Assembly: GCF_027257845.1 (NCBI RefSeq) | Contig: NZ_JAPVOT010000018.1 | Span: forward strand, 1 to 64,000 | Direction: 5' to 3' | Origin: Alteromonas sp. BMJM2 | GTDB lineage: Bacteria > Pseudomonadota > Gammaproteobacteria > Enterobacterales > Alteromonadaceae | Length of the DNA stretch: 64,000 nucleotides | In this document: positions 54,334 through 63,846 of the stretch, piece after piece | Numbering within the stretch: position 1 is the stretch's first letter | How the letters are laid out: each line of letters opens with the position of its first letter | Translations under genes and position numbers: made by a program | Notes under the pieces: generated by a model | What the model saw: only the letters and a program-made list of their open reading frames with translations | Databases searched by the model: none | What the model was told of the DNA's origin: nothing

Positions 54334-54463
54334 ATCTCAGTAAGAAACTCAATAAATACGGTGCCACTCAACTAATAATAAAGGCGCCGTAACATAGACG
54401 CTTATTTTTTGCGCACGGTAGGGTTTCGTTTAAACGCATCAGTAAACGACAGAAAAGTATACT

Positions 54464-54481
54464 GAATGAGATTTCTCATTC
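54464..54481. promoter_or_regulatory. 18-bp palindrome upstream of pntA
   Basis: GAATGAGA-TT-TCTCATTC is a perfect inverted repeat, 30 bases before the pnt start and followed by a strong ribosome-binding site (AAAGGAG). It could be an operator, or a weak stem-loop ending the rhaM transcript. Confidence 0.5.
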
Positions 54482-54510
54482 TCCTCTATGTTTTAGGAAA
54501 GGAGATATAA

Positions 54511-55668
54511 TTGAAAATCCTAATTTTAAACGAAGCTAAGCGCTCATCAATGCTCGGGCACGTAGAGCGGCGATGCGCCGCAACGCCTGCCACTGTGGGG
54601 AAGTTTTCTCGAATAGGCATCACTATTTACGTAGAGCGTGATGCTGGACTACTTTCACATTATACCGACAGCGAATATGAAGCTGCGGGCGCAACCGTGG
54701 TTGCATTATCAGATGAGATAGTTGGCGAAGTCGATGTACTAGCCTGTGTTAACAGTCCTGACGAAAAAACCATTTCGATGTTATCGGCCAGCACAATTGT
54801 AATTGGTCATTTAGATCCATTTTTTCAGCCATCAATGATTAATAAATTAGCTGCGTCAAATTTGACAGCGCTTTCTGTTGAAATGATACCTCGCAGCTCT
54901 AGAGCACAAAAAATGGATGCGCTGAGTTCGCAAGCCAGTCTTGCTGGATACGTTATGGTAATGAAGGCAGCAAATTACCTCCCATCAATCTTACCAATGA
55001 TGATGACACCGTCTGGCACTATTAAACCAGCTAAGGTTTTTGTGATAGGTGCAGGTGTTGCTGGTTTGCAAGCTATTGCAACTGCAAAAAGGTTGGGAGC
55101 AAACGTACTCGCTTACGACACTCGCCCTGTAGTTGCAGAGCAAGTAGAGTCTTTAGGCGGTAAATTCTTAAAGGTTGATATTGGAGAGACTGGGCAAACA
55201 AAGGACGGTTATGCTAAAGAGCTTACCGATGAACAAAAACGTACCCTAGCGGAAGCTCAAAAAGAGGCTATCGCCACTTCGGATATCGTAATAACCACAG
55301 CCCAATTGTTTGGGCGCAAACCTCCAGTTTTGATAAGTAAAGAAACACTGTCATTGATGAAGCCAGGAAGTGTTGTAGTCGATATGGCAGCGCTTTCGGG
55401 TGGTAACGTAGAAGGATCGGAGCCTGGTAAAATTGCAGTCATAGAACAAGTTACCGTTATTGGCTCTGGAAATTGGAGTGAAGAAGTTTCCCGAGCGGCA
55501 ACCGACATGTACGCCAATAATATCTTTAACCTACTAGATGAATTCATAAGTGGCGAGCCTCTTCATTTTGAGCTGTCATTTGATGATGAAATTCTTGCTT
55601 CATCTGTCATCACTCATGACGGAAAAATAACAAATGAAACACTAATCAAAGCATACGAGAGCGCGTAA
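54511..55668 (+). CDS. pntAA: NAD(P) transhydrogenase subunit alpha, part 1 (domain I)
   Basis: This 385-residue protein has a TTG start, chosen because AAAGGAG lies at ideal spacing and no ATG is nearby. It has the AlaDH/PNT N-terminal domain (EAKRSSMLGHVERRCAATPATVGKF...), RSSRAQKMDALSSQASLAGY and a Rossmann fold with GAGVAGLQAIATAKRLGANVLAYD for NAD(H) binding. This is the soluble domain I of the proton-translocating transhydrogenase, here separate from the membrane part as in the three-gene form. It interconverts NADH and NADPH at the expense of the proton gradient. Confidence 0.95.
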   Translation: MKILILNEAKRSSMLGHVERRCAATPATVGKFSRIGITIYVERDAGLLSHYTDSEYEAAGATVVALSDEIVGEVDVLACVNSPDEKTISMLSASTIVIGHLDPFFQPSMINKLAASNLTALSVEMIPRSSRAQKMDALSSQASLAGYVMVMKAANYLPSILPMMMTPSGTIKPAKVFVIGAGVAGLQAIATAKRLGANVLAYDTRPVVAEQVESLGGKFLKVDIGETGQTKDGYAKELTDEQKRTLAEAQKEAIATSDIVITTAQLFGRKPPVLISKETLSLMKPGSVVVDMAALSGGNVEGSEPGKIAVIEQVTVIGSGNWSEEVSRAATDMYANNIFNLLDEFISGEPLHFELSFDDEILASSVITHDGKITNETLIKAYESA

Positions 55669-55670
55669 TT

Positions 55671-55955
55671 ATGGAAATCATCTATTTACTATTTATTGTT
55701 TTACTTGCCGCTTTTCTTGGCTTTGAACTCATTCGAAAAGTACCGGCTACTCTTCACACGCCTCTGATGTCTGGGTCTAACGCGATTTCGGGGATTACCT
55801 TAGTCGGAGCGCTTGTTGCGTCCGGCTCAGACAGTAGTCTGTTGACCACCATCTTAGGCACAACGGCGGTTGCCTTAGCCAGCATTAATGTTATTGGTGG
55901 TTACCTAGTAACTGACCGCATGCTCGGCATGTTCAAGAAAAAAGAAAATAGCTAA
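55671..55955 (+). CDS. pntAB: NAD(P) transhydrogenase subunit alpha, part 2 (membrane)
   Basis: This 94-residue membrane protein has three hydrophobic helices (IYLLFIVLLAAFLGFELI, LMSGSNAISGITLVGALVASG and TAVALASINVIGGYLVTDRML). These match the membrane part of PntA, including the ASINVIGGFxVT-type signature, here LASINVIGGYLVTDRML. It starts two bases after the preceding stop. Confidence 0.95.
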   Translation: MEIIYLLFIVLLAAFLGFELIRKVPATLHTPLMSGSNAISGITLVGALVASGSDSSLLTTILGTTAVALASINVIGGYLVTDRMLGMFKKKENS

Positions 55956-55968
55956 GAGAGTGGCAAAC

Positions 55969-57351
55969 ATGAATTTAGAAATATTAATAAACTTTGCCTA
56001 CGTAGTGTCTGCTGGGCTATTCATTTTTGGATTAAAACTATTAAGTCATCCGTCAACAGCTCGCAGAGGCAACCTTGTATCAGCAGTAGGTATGTTCGTC
56101 GCAGTAGTTGTTACCTTGCTAGATCAGCAGATTATAAGCTACCACTTTATTTTGATAGGCGTCCTTGTGGGCGGCTTATATGGCGCATGGAAAGCTAAAA
56201 GTGTACAGATGACGCAAATGCCTGAGATGGTATCTTTGTTCAACGGCTTTGGCGGCGCAGCCTCACTGCTTCTCGGATGGGCAACAATTAGCAGTATGTC
56301 TCAACAAATGCTTGTTAACGCAAGTAACTTCGTTTTCATTACAGTGCTATTAACGCTGCTTATTGGCGGCGTCACTTTCTCAGGCTCTGTTATAGCTTGG
56401 GGAAAACTTTCCGGAAAATTATCATCTAAAGCACTCATTTTCACAGGCCTTAGAGAGTTAAGCATATTGCATTTAGTCGCTATGGCGCTGGTGGGATATT
56501 TGTTTGTCACAGACCCTGCTAACAATTTGTGGTTATACGCTATCATCGCTATCGGATTGAGCTTTGGACTGTGGGCTACAATATCGATAGGTGGTGCTGA
56601 TATGCCAGTTGTTATTGCACTACTCAATAGCTATTCCGGTATCGCAGCTACTGCCGCCGGCCTTGCTGTTGGCAATACCATATTGATAGTCACAGGTCTT
56701 TTAGTCGGTGCCTCTGGTTTAATATTAACCAATATCATGTGTAAAGCGATGAATCGCTCGCTAATGAATGTGTTACTGTCGGGCTTTTCAACACCGATTG
56801 AACAAGGCGAAGTGATTACAGGCGAAATTAAGGTTCTGTCGCCTCAAGATGCGTTCTATGTACTTGAGGCAGCTCAAGCAGTACTCGTTGTGCCTGGTTA
56901 CGGTATGGCGGTAGCTCAAGCTCAGCATGCAGTAAGAGAATTACATACCTTGTTAGAAGGTAATGGTTGTACTGTAGATTACGCTATTCATGCGGTAGCT
57001 GGACGCATGCCAGGTCATATGAACGTGTTACTTGCAGAAGCAGACGTCCCATATGATCAGCTTTATGAAATGGATGATGTCAATCCCCGCATGGAAAATT
57101 ATGACGTCGTTATTGTTATTGGCGCTAATGATGTAGTGAACCCTGCGGCTAAAGAGATGAAAGGTAGTCCTATCTACGGCATGCCTGTCATAGAGGCCTA
57201 CCGAGCCAAAACCGTATTTGTATTGAAACGTTCAGCAAATGCAGGCTTTGCCGGTGTAGATAATCCGTTATTTTTCAAAGATAACACCCGTATGATCTTA
57301 GGGGATGCAAAAGACACGATAAATAGCTTAATTCGTGAGTTTGGCGATTAA
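55969..57351 (+). CDS. pntB: NAD(P) transhydrogenase subunit beta
   Basis: I use the ATG at 55969, preceded by GAGAG; a GTG at 55960 is possible. The 460-residue protein has about nine transmembrane helices with the proton-channel segments, then the NADP(H)-binding domain III: VVPGYGMAVAQAQHAV, IHAVAGRMPGHMNVLLAEA, VIGANDVVNPAAKE, GMPVIEAYRAKTVFVLKRS and AGVDNPLFF. It completes the transhydrogenase operon, which could supply NADPH for uronate reduction or rebalance NADH from sugar breakdown. Confidence 0.95.
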   Translation: MNLEILINFAYVVSAGLFIFGLKLLSHPSTARRGNLVSAVGMFVAVVVTLLDQQIISYHFILIGVLVGGLYGAWKAKSVQMTQMPEMVSLFNGFGGAASLLLGWATISSMSQQMLVNASNFVFITVLLTLLIGGVTFSGSVIAWGKLSGKLSSKALIFTGLRELSILHLVAMALVGYLFVTDPANNLWLYAIIAIGLSFGLWATISIGGADMPVVIALLNSYSGIAATAAGLAVGNTILIVTGLLVGASGLILTNIMCKAMNRSLMNVLLSGFSTPIEQGEVITGEIKVLSPQDAFYVLEAAQAVLVVPGYGMAVAQAQHAVRELHTLLEGNGCTVDYAIHAVAGRMPGHMNVLLAEADVPYDQLYEMDDVNPRMENYDVVIVIGANDVVNPAAKEMKGSPIYGMPVIEAYRAKTVFVLKRSANAGFAGVDNPLFFKDNTRMILGDAKDTINSLIREFGD

Positions 57352-57424
57352 TCACAATACCTCTCGGCTCGTGGCTATATAGTCATGAGCCCATCTTTTA
57401 GCTTTTATTCGGTACAATACTATT

Positions 57425-57946
57425 ATGCCTTATGAAGTCCTTGGCCAGCTTTTTGGGGTACTTGCCTTTTTGGTAGCCATCTATTCTTTTACCCACAAAA
57501 GCGACATTAAATTAAAGCTTAGCTTAATTGTGATGTTTATCTTTCAAACTGGCCACTTTTTCTTTTTGGGCTCAGTAACCGGAACCATCGCGAATTTATT
57601 AAACTTCTTCCGTACCATCATCTCAATAAAGACCAATCACAAATATATTGGCGCTATATTTATAGCGATTAATATCGTGTGGGGCTCCTTCAACGTTCAC
57701 CAACTTATCGACCTCTGCCCCATTTTGGGCGCTTGTTTAGGCACTTATGCTATTTTTTACGCGTCGGGTATACGAATGAGGAAGCTGTTTATTTGCGGTG
57801 CTTGTTTTTGGCTAACCAATAATATTGTTTTAGGATCTATCGGTGGGACGTTACTTGAAGTGACCGTGATTATTGCAAACAGCGTCACAATCTATCGGCT
57901 ACAAAAGGATGAAGAGAAAGAGAAAGAAATAGATAAAGGCTTGTGA
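57425..57946 (+). CDS. YgjV family inner-membrane protein
   Basis: This 173-residue protein has about six hydrophobic helices, including LFGVLAFLVAIYSFTHKSDIKLKLSLIVMFIFQTGHFFFLGS and the sensible YgjV-type motifs NLLNFFRTIISIKT and WLTNNIVLGSIGGTLLEV. The acidic/basic tail ends EKEKEIDKGL. E. coli YgjV is an uncharacterised membrane protein, and no function can be given. It is separated from pntB by 73 bases and ends in a hairpin. Confidence 0.8.
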   Translation: MPYEVLGQLFGVLAFLVAIYSFTHKSDIKLKLSLIVMFIFQTGHFFFLGSVTGTIANLLNFFRTIISIKTNHKYIGAIFIAINIVWGSFNVHQLIDLCPILGACLGTYAIFYASGIRMRKLFICGACFWLTNNIVLGSIGGTLLEVTVIIANSVTIYRLQKDEEKEKEIDKGL

Positions 57947-57966
57947 ATAAGTACCCACAAGCCTTT
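57935..57966. terminator. Terminator hairpin between the YgjV-type gene and a sulfatase
   Basis: AAAGGCTTGTG pairs perfectly with CACAAGCCTTT (10-base loop), overlapping the plus-strand stop codon and lying eight bases before the convergent sulfatase stop. No long T-tract follows on either strand. Confidence 0.75.
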
Positions 57967-57973
57967 AAAATGA

Positions 57974-59392
57974 TTATTTAATAACGTTGCGTTCTTTTAA
58001 CGGATACCAGCGTTGTATTTCTTGCATCAACATTTCAACTTTATCTGGATACTGTGTAGCTAAGTCGACTTGTTCATTCTCATCATCAGCGAGATTGTAT
58101 AGCCTAGGCCCAACTAACAATTCATCATGATACTTCTGATAACTTACATTTTTGCCGTCGTAGCTTACAATTAACTTCCAATCATCCTTAATTACCCAGC
58201 GGTATAGTAACGTCGATTCCATGTCGTCTATACCATCCATATCATGGGCAAAGCCCTCACCAAAAACAGCTTCTCTTTCTATGCGCTTCCCTGCTGTTAA
58301 ATTGTCGTACAGGTTCAGCCCAGGCAGTGATTCAGGCACATCAACACCTGCTGCACCTAGTATTGTCGGCACTATATCAATACTACTCACTCTTTCTTGT
58401 CTGAATTCCGATTTAAACTGGGCGGGTAATGAGTAAATAATTGGCGTACGAACTCCGCTTTCATTAGGGCTCTGTTTAGATTTTGGTAAGAATCTATCTG
58501 TTTGCTTTGGATTTGTTATCCATCCATTATCTGAAACGTAAACAATGAGGGTGTTCTCTTTCAAGCCACGCTTTTCAAGGTGGTCAAACAACTGACCATT
58601 GGTTTCATCAAACCACTCTACCATCGCATAATATTTAGCAATGGACTCGGGCAGATCGTATTTCTCATACTTAGACAAAATTCGTTGAGGAGGCGTGTGT
58701 GGAGAATGAGGCATGAAAGGGGCATACCATACAAAAAATGGTTTCTTGGCATCATGGGTACGGTCGATAAAGTCTGTGATGGTATCCACACCCTCACGAC
58801 CAATTTTTAAGCCTACGTCGCCGTGGCGCCCACCTTTATTTGGAAAACCTTTTGTCATTCCTTCATCAAAACCACCGCGCTGAAAACTTCCTTCCCACCA
58901 TTTTCCCGTTTGCAGCGACACATATCCTCTTTCTTTAAGCAACTCTGGCAATGTTTGAACCGAATCAATTTTTGCAATAATTTCTGCGCGCTGATTACGA
59001 TACTCCTCTCCCTGTTTACCACCCGGGAGCATTCGTGAAGGATCGTTACCTGTTATACCGTGCTGACTTGCATAGAGGCCTGTTGCAATAGTTGCCAATG
59101 ATGGCCGGCAAAGTGACGTTGGAACATAACCTTTGGTAAATGTTACACCGCTTTGGGCTAAACTATCCAAACTTGGTGTTTGAACAATGTCGTGCCCCAT
59201 AAAGCTATAGTCGTTCCAGGCATGATCATCAGACAGTATCAATAGTATATTAGGGGGCATGGTTTGCTCTTGCACTCCCTTTGGAGTTTTCTCAGTAGAT
59301 TTTGCAGCACAACCTGCCAGCAACAACTGCACACAGACACAAGTTGCTAGCATCCGCCAATGCAGCTTCACTCTTTCATTTCGTTTACGCAT
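57974..59392 (-). CDS. S1-family sulfatase lipoprotein with variant CRPSL signature
   Basis: I start at the ATG at 59392, with GAGGG ten bases upstream. This gives 472 residues and a good lipoprotein signal (ATCVCVQLLLAGC, Cys28); a frame open to 59446 has no ribosome-binding site. Sulfatase motifs are PNILLILSDDHAWND (metal ligands), LQTGKWWEG, FVWYAPFMPHSPHTPP and VYVSDNGW. The formylglycine site reads CRPSL (Cys95) instead of the usual CxPxR. Maturation may depend on a different tolerance of the modifying enzyme, or the family member may be atypical. It probably removes sulfate from rhamnose-3-sulfate oligosaccharides. It lies downstream of the GH105 operon terminator. Confidence 0.85.
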   Translation of the reverse strand: MRKRNERVKLHWRMLATCVCVQLLLAGCAAKSTEKTPKGVQEQTMPPNILLILSDDHAWNDYSFMGHDIVQTPSLDSLAQSGVTFTKGYVPTSLCRPSLATIATGLYASQHGITGNDPSRMLPGGKQGEEYRNQRAEIIAKIDSVQTLPELLKERGYVSLQTGKWWEGSFQRGGFDEGMTKGFPNKGGRHGDVGLKIGREGVDTITDFIDRTHDAKKPFFVWYAPFMPHSPHTPPQRILSKYEKYDLPESIAKYYAMVEWFDETNGQLFDHLEKRGLKENTLIVYVSDNGWITNPKQTDRFLPKSKQSPNESGVRTPIIYSLPAQFKSEFRQERVSSIDIVPTILGAAGVDVPESLPGLNLYDNLTAGKRIEREAVFGEGFAHDMDGIDDMESTLLYRWVIKDDWKLIVSYDGKNVSYQKYHDELLVGPRLYNLADDENEQVDLATQYPDKVEMLMQEIQRWYPLKERNVIK

Positions 59393-59538
59393 TTCCAATA
59401 CCCTCTTTCTTATATTCTCTTTAATTGGAAATCTTTTATTAGACATATAGTTATTTAATAAACATCAAGTCATTGTTCAGCCCACAACCAATCAGTCTAT
59501 GTAGAGAAGAGTGCTGGCTGGGAATAGCGTGACAGTGT

Positions 59539-59578
59539 AAAAAAGCCCCTAGCCGAAGTATGTCGAGCTAGAGGCTTT
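59539..59578 (-). terminator. Terminator of the sulfatase-lyase-GH105 operon
   Basis: On the minus strand AAAGCCTCTAGC pairs with GCTAGGGGCTTT (two mismatches) and is followed by T residues. It lies 13 bases after the GH105 stop. Confidence 0.85.
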
Positions 59579-59590
59579 GGCTGGAATTTT

Positions 59591-60838
59591 CTATTTATTC
59601 CATTTAAGCATTTCCGACGCTGCCAGTAGCACGGCGCCGGTGCCATATAATTGTGAATCAGACTCTTTTACAGGGTCGGGGCTTTTTCCAACGTGTTGGA
59701 CCCAGTGAACACGACCATCGTCTGTAACAGCTTCAGTGATTGCTTTCCAACCTTTCTCTACAATATCTTTAGAGCGCTGATCGTTTAGAATTCCATTATT
59801 CACACCCCACGCTAGGCCAAAGGTAATGAAACCTGTACCACTCACTTCTGGCGTGGTGACCTTGTTGGGATCCATTAACGACGCGGGCCAATAGCCATCC
59901 TCTTTTTGAAGCGCCATAAGCCCTTCAGCATGCTTTTTATAAAGCTCGATATAGCGATCTCTGGAAGGGTGCCCTTTTGGCAACTCTTCAATGATCATGG
60001 GTATAGCGGCGAAAACCCAACCATTACCTCTTCCCCAAAATACGGGTTCGCCATTGTCGCTTTTAGCATCAAAATAACGGCTGTCTCTGAAGAATAGGCC
60101 GTACTCATCAGAGAATAAGTAATCTGCTGCGGCCCAAAACTCTTTGTCACCATATTCCAAATATTTAGGGTCGCCAGTTACTTTCGTCATTTGCGCCCAT
60201 GCTCTTGGTGCCATAAATAGAGCATCTGCCCAACACCATCTTAATTGGCAGTTTCCTTCTAGATGATACTTACCAGTGCTCGACTCAGAATCTCCCATGT
60301 TCAAACCAACCTGCGGTGGCTTACTAAGGATCATATCGAAGACGTCCTGAGTAGGCTTATATGCCTCTTCAATATCAGAATGCTCCGCTAACCAAAGATA
60401 AGTTTGTGCAATGGCATGGTCATCTGCATGGTAAGGTCGCTCAAGGATCAACTCATAATTTTCTTTTTTAGCAACTTCATTAACAAAGTCCTCTAATTGC
60501 TTATCATCAGTCGCGTCAATCCAGCGCGTTAAGCCGATATAGAAAGACGCTTGGATCCAAAACTTTGCATTCTCTGATTTAGCGCGGTGAGACTCTGGAA
60601 TGTAATTCAAGTTACCAAATTGCGCTATTTGCCAATTTGCAGCGCTTTTACCGATGCGCATTGCACTAGACTGGATACCCTGCTTCTGCATCTCCTTACT
60701 TTTTTCCATTTTCATGGCTTTCGCAGGTTTATTATCAACGCTGTTAGCCTGCTGGTCTGGCACCTTTTCAGAGCAAGCGCTGAGACCTAGCGCTAAACTT
60801 AACGCAATGGTCGATAATTTCAATTTTGTGTATTTCAT
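59591..60838 (-). CDS. GH105 unsaturated glucuronyl/galacturonyl hydrolase, lipoprotein
   Basis: The ATG at 60838 has GAGAA five bases upstream; a TTG at 60850 is less likely. The 415-residue protein has a lipoprotein signal with lipobox LSAC. The (alpha/alpha)6 barrel has RPYHADDHAIAQTYLWLAE, LRWCWADALFMAPRAWAQM (with the catalytic Asp of the WADALF segment), FFRDSRYF, FWGRGNGWVFAA and SGTGFITFGLAWGVN. GH105 enzymes release the 4,5-unsaturated uronic acid that lyases leave at the non-reducing end, here most likely from rhamnose-3-sulfate. It is the last gene of an operon after the short ulvan lyase, 51 bases apart. Confidence 0.9.
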   Translation of the reverse strand: MKYTKLKLSTIALSLALGLSACSEKVPDQQANSVDNKPAKAMKMEKSKEMQKQGIQSSAMRIGKSAANWQIAQFGNLNYIPESHRAKSENAKFWIQASFYIGLTRWIDATDDKQLEDFVNEVAKKENYELILERPYHADDHAIAQTYLWLAEHSDIEEAYKPTQDVFDMILSKPPQVGLNMGDSESSTGKYHLEGNCQLRWCWADALFMAPRAWAQMTKVTGDPKYLEYGDKEFWAAADYLFSDEYGLFFRDSRYFDAKSDNGEPVFWGRGNGWVFAAIPMIIEELPKGHPSRDRYIELYKKHAEGLMALQKEDGYWPASLMDPNKVTTPEVSGTGFITFGLAWGVNNGILNDQRSKDIVEKGWKAITEAVTDDGRVHWVQHVGKSPDPVKESDSQLYGTGAVLLAASEMLKWNK

Positions 60839-60901
60839 ATTTGTTCTCAACTAATCGTCACCGATTACGTATGTTTACCAGGTTAAAAAAGGGAACCTAG
60901 C

Positions 60902-62359
60902 TTACATAACAGGTTCGTTTATAGATTTTAGGCTGCTCAACGCTCTGGGTACTGGGCCATTTTCACCCACTAAATAGACTTTTATGTTCTCGTCACTTTC
61001 TTTTTCAGCAACCAGCATTTGGGCCTCGGGGTGACCATTCTCTATTAACGTTGTAATTGCAAAACTTGCATTAGGTCTTTTGAGTACTGTTGCGTCTTCT
61101 GAAAACGAATTTCCATCTTCGGTGCTGCTCCACCAAGACAAAACCGCATCCCCTTCTTTCTCGTAAGTGACTAAATATCGAATATCTTCGGGTTCAGTAA
61201 CTTTGAAGTCCCCTCTGGAAACACCCTCGTAATCTTCGATAATCTTCTTGCCACCTAGCCATTGCTTACCGTTCCACCAAATGTGTCTTGTTTGCTTAGG
61301 TCCGCCGGTTTTTGCGCCTTTATCAACGCCAGCATTAATTGCAATATGCGGGTGGCCTTTGCTATCAAGATGTGAGGTACCGTTAAAGGTCCATAGATCG
61401 CCAGTTTTCACGGCTAGTGTTTTTTCATCAGCAACTTCTTTGGTAACCGGAAGTGAAAGAGGTTCACCTTCTACATTGCTCCACTCATTAGTTTTGGTAT
61501 TAAAATTCATAAAGTAGACATCGTGTCGCTCTGTAGTGTGTCCTCGCCCGTTAATACCCGCTTTACCATCCCAGCACACGTGGTAGTCGTAGGACACGAT
61601 CAGGTTGTCGCCCTCACCTTTTCCTATCCATGCATACCAGCTATCAACAGCTTGAATATCGGTTCGTCTTTTATGCTTGAGAAATGAAACGGGGGCTGAA
61701 AAAGTACGTCCGTTGTCTACTGATTTCTGATAAACCCAGTCACTGCGATGAGCTCCATGACGGAAAAATAAGTAAATATCGCCATTATCCATCTTAACCA
61801 CTTGGTTATAGGTGCCAAACGGGGTGATGTTATCTAAATCTTCCCATTCAGTAATATCGTAAGGTTTCTTAGAAACAGCGTGTTTATTTGCACCAAAATG
61901 AGTATTACCTAAAGGATTTTTACCATTTGAAGCATGACCGCCGTGTCCACCATAAAAAATATGAACGTAGCCTTCGTTATCAATAAGCATGGTTGGCTTG
62001 CCGTGATTATCAAATTTCTTACCACCATCACGGCGACCTAATTCGCTAGTTCCTGCCTTGAAGGGACCTTTCCATTCTTTACTGCTGTGGTTGTAAGTGG
62101 CTACAAACGGATCTTCTTTTGGACCTTGATATGACACATAGGTAATGCCGTTTTGGTGCAATGCTGCCGGATGCTGCACAATAGCTAAAGGATTACCTAC
62201 AGCATTGTCAGCAAAGTATTCTACGTATTGCGTGTCGTTTGAAGCAACAGCTTCCGGCCTATCAGATTGACCGTTACATCCCGCGGCTAGCAGACTACCT
62301 GCTAGGGCAACACTGAGCGCTAGTTGTGTTTTTCTATGCAAAAATTTATGTTTTAACAT
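60902..62359 (-). CDS. Short ulvan lyase (PL24-type beta-propeller), lipoprotein
   Basis: This 485-residue protein has a lipoprotein signal (ALAGSLLAAGC) and a seven-bladed BNR_4-type propeller. It shares HIxYGGHGG, NPLGNTHFGANKHAVSKKPYDI and NGDIYLFFRHGAHRSDWVYQ with the long enzyme, then VSYDYHVCWDGKAG and GRGHTTERHDVYFMNF. PL24 ulvan lyases of Alteromonadales act on the bond between rhamnose-3-sulfate and glucuronate or iduronate and use His and Arg residues of these loops. The combination with GH105 and two sulfatases makes ulvan the best substrate. AGGAA precedes the start. PL25 is the nearest alternative. Confidence 0.82.
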   Translation of the reverse strand: MLKHKFLHRKTQLALSVALAGSLLAAGCNGQSDRPEAVASNDTQYVEYFADNAVGNPLAIVQHPAALHQNGITYVSYQGPKEDPFVATYNHSSKEWKGPFKAGTSELGRRDGGKKFDNHGKPTMLIDNEGYVHIFYGGHGGHASNGKNPLGNTHFGANKHAVSKKPYDITEWEDLDNITPFGTYNQVVKMDNGDIYLFFRHGAHRSDWVYQKSVDNGRTFSAPVSFLKHKRRTDIQAVDSWYAWIGKGEGDNLIVSYDYHVCWDGKAGINGRGHTTERHDVYFMNFNTKTNEWSNVEGEPLSLPVTKEVADEKTLAVKTGDLWTFNGTSHLDSKGHPHIAINAGVDKGAKTGGPKQTRHIWWNGKQWLGGKKIIEDYEGVSRGDFKVTEPEDIRYLVTYEKEGDAVLSWWSSTEDGNSFSEDATVLKRPNASFAITTLIENGHPEAQMLVAEKESDENIKVYLVGENGPVPRALSSLKSINEPVM

Positions 62360-62386
62360 CGTGTCATTCCTATTCTTTGCTGAACA

Positions 62387-63793
62387 TTAATCTCTGTTCT
62401 CTTCAAACAAGGTTAGAAACTCGCGAGCAATGTCCGGTTTCTTCTTGGAAAGATCACGTAATTCAGCAGGATCTTTTTCGATATTAAATAATTCGAGCGG
62501 GGCATCGTAACCGTATCGAACAGCTTTCCACTCGCCTTTCCGCGCAGCTTGGTATGTATCACCTATAACGCCAGAGTTAGGATCGCCCACCTGTTTTGAA
62601 AACTCCCAATAAAGAACACGCTCATCCATTTTATTAGGTTCAGTTTTCAATAGACCCACAATAGACTTGCCGTTAGTTTTAACTCTAGGCACCATATTCA
62701 AATTAACGTTTGCTACCTCAGCGACCGTAGGCATTACATCGGCAAATAACCACGGTGTTTCGTCGGTACGACCGGCTTCAATTCGCTCTGGCCAATGGAC
62801 AATCATAGGCACGTGAATACCACCATCGTATAAATCTCGCTTCATACCGCGATAAGGTTCAGAAGCTTTTAAGTATTCAGGATCGGCGCCGCCCTCATCA
62901 TGTGGACCATTGTCAGAAGTAAAAAAGATAAGTGTGTTATCAAGCTCACCCATCTCGTCTAACTGCTTTACAATTTGACCGATATAGTGGTCTAGCGCCG
63001 ATACCATGCCTGCCAACGTCGCGTTTGGCTTGTTGATAGGCTCTGGATAGTATGACGCGTACTTGTCGGCTGGATTTCCGCCTTTCATTCCCGTATACGG
63101 TGTTTCATCGAACTTATACTGCTCACTAAACTTCTCTGGCACACCCAACTCTGCGTGGGGCGATGAGTACGCAAGCATGACGAAGAATGGATTTTCTCGC
63201 GGTTGCTTTATATAGTCTATCGCCTCTTTAGTGAATAACTCCTGAGCATAGGCGCCTTTCTTCCCACCTTCATTTTCAGCTACACGAATTTTTTGCCCGT
63301 CTCTCCATACTATTTGAGGATATTGACGGTGCCCCTCTAAAATTGAGTAGAAGCCATACCATGTATCAAAGCCCATAGCGAGAGGGTCTGTAACCCCCAT
63401 TTGCGACCCGATAGAATATTTACCAAACAGCGCGGTGTCATAGCCCCCATGCTTTAATACATGCGCTAACGTAATATCCATCTCTGTTAGCTGCACAGTA
63501 TTAGAGTTATTCGTCATTAAGCGCCCGTCTCTTCCAGTAAAAAGAGAAACCCGAGACGGAGAACACACTGTGTTGCCTGCATAGGCTTGGTCGAAGCGAA
63601 TACCATTTGATGCAAGTTCGTCAAGGTTTGGCGTTTTAATTGGTGTATTACCGTAAGCGCCCACTTGATTGAAACCTAAGTCGTCAGTGAGTATGAAAAG
63701 AATATTTGGTTTGTCCTGTGCTACTGCACTGGAGGAAAGAGATGTGAATAATGCACCAAGTACGCTTATAAGACTAAACCTTAGTTTGTTCAT
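62387..63793 (-). CDS. S1-family sulfatase with canonical CSPSR signature, secreted
   Basis: This 468-residue protein has a Sec signal (FSLISVLGALFTSLSSSAVAQ). PNILFILTDDLGFNQ supplies metal ligands. CSPSRVSLFTG (Cys77) is the formylglycine site. ALFGKYSIG, FFVMLAYSSPHAELGVPE and FFTSDNGPHDEGG complete the active site. It should desulfate algal oligosaccharides, probably rhamnose-3-sulfate. First of three genes (sulfatase, lyase, GH105) with 27- and 63-base spacers ending at the terminator at 59539. AGGAAA precedes the start. Confidence 0.9.
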   Translation of the reverse strand: MNKLRFSLISVLGALFTSLSSSAVAQDKPNILFILTDDLGFNQVGAYGNTPIKTPNLDELASNGIRFDQAYAGNTVCSPSRVSLFTGRDGRLMTNNSNTVQLTEMDITLAHVLKHGGYDTALFGKYSIGSQMGVTDPLAMGFDTWYGFYSILEGHRQYPQIVWRDGQKIRVAENEGGKKGAYAQELFTKEAIDYIKQPRENPFFVMLAYSSPHAELGVPEKFSEQYKFDETPYTGMKGGNPADKYASYYPEPINKPNATLAGMVSALDHYIGQIVKQLDEMGELDNTLIFFTSDNGPHDEGGADPEYLKASEPYRGMKRDLYDGGIHVPMIVHWPERIEAGRTDETPWLFADVMPTVAEVANVNLNMVPRVKTNGKSIVGLLKTEPNKMDERVLYWEFSKQVGDPNSGVIGDTYQAARKGEWKAVRYGYDAPLELFNIEKDPAELRDLSKKKPDIAREFLTLFEENRD

Positions 63794-63846
63794 GGTATTT
63801 CCTAATTAAAATTATTGTTAAAACGTTGAATTTTGATAACTGAATA

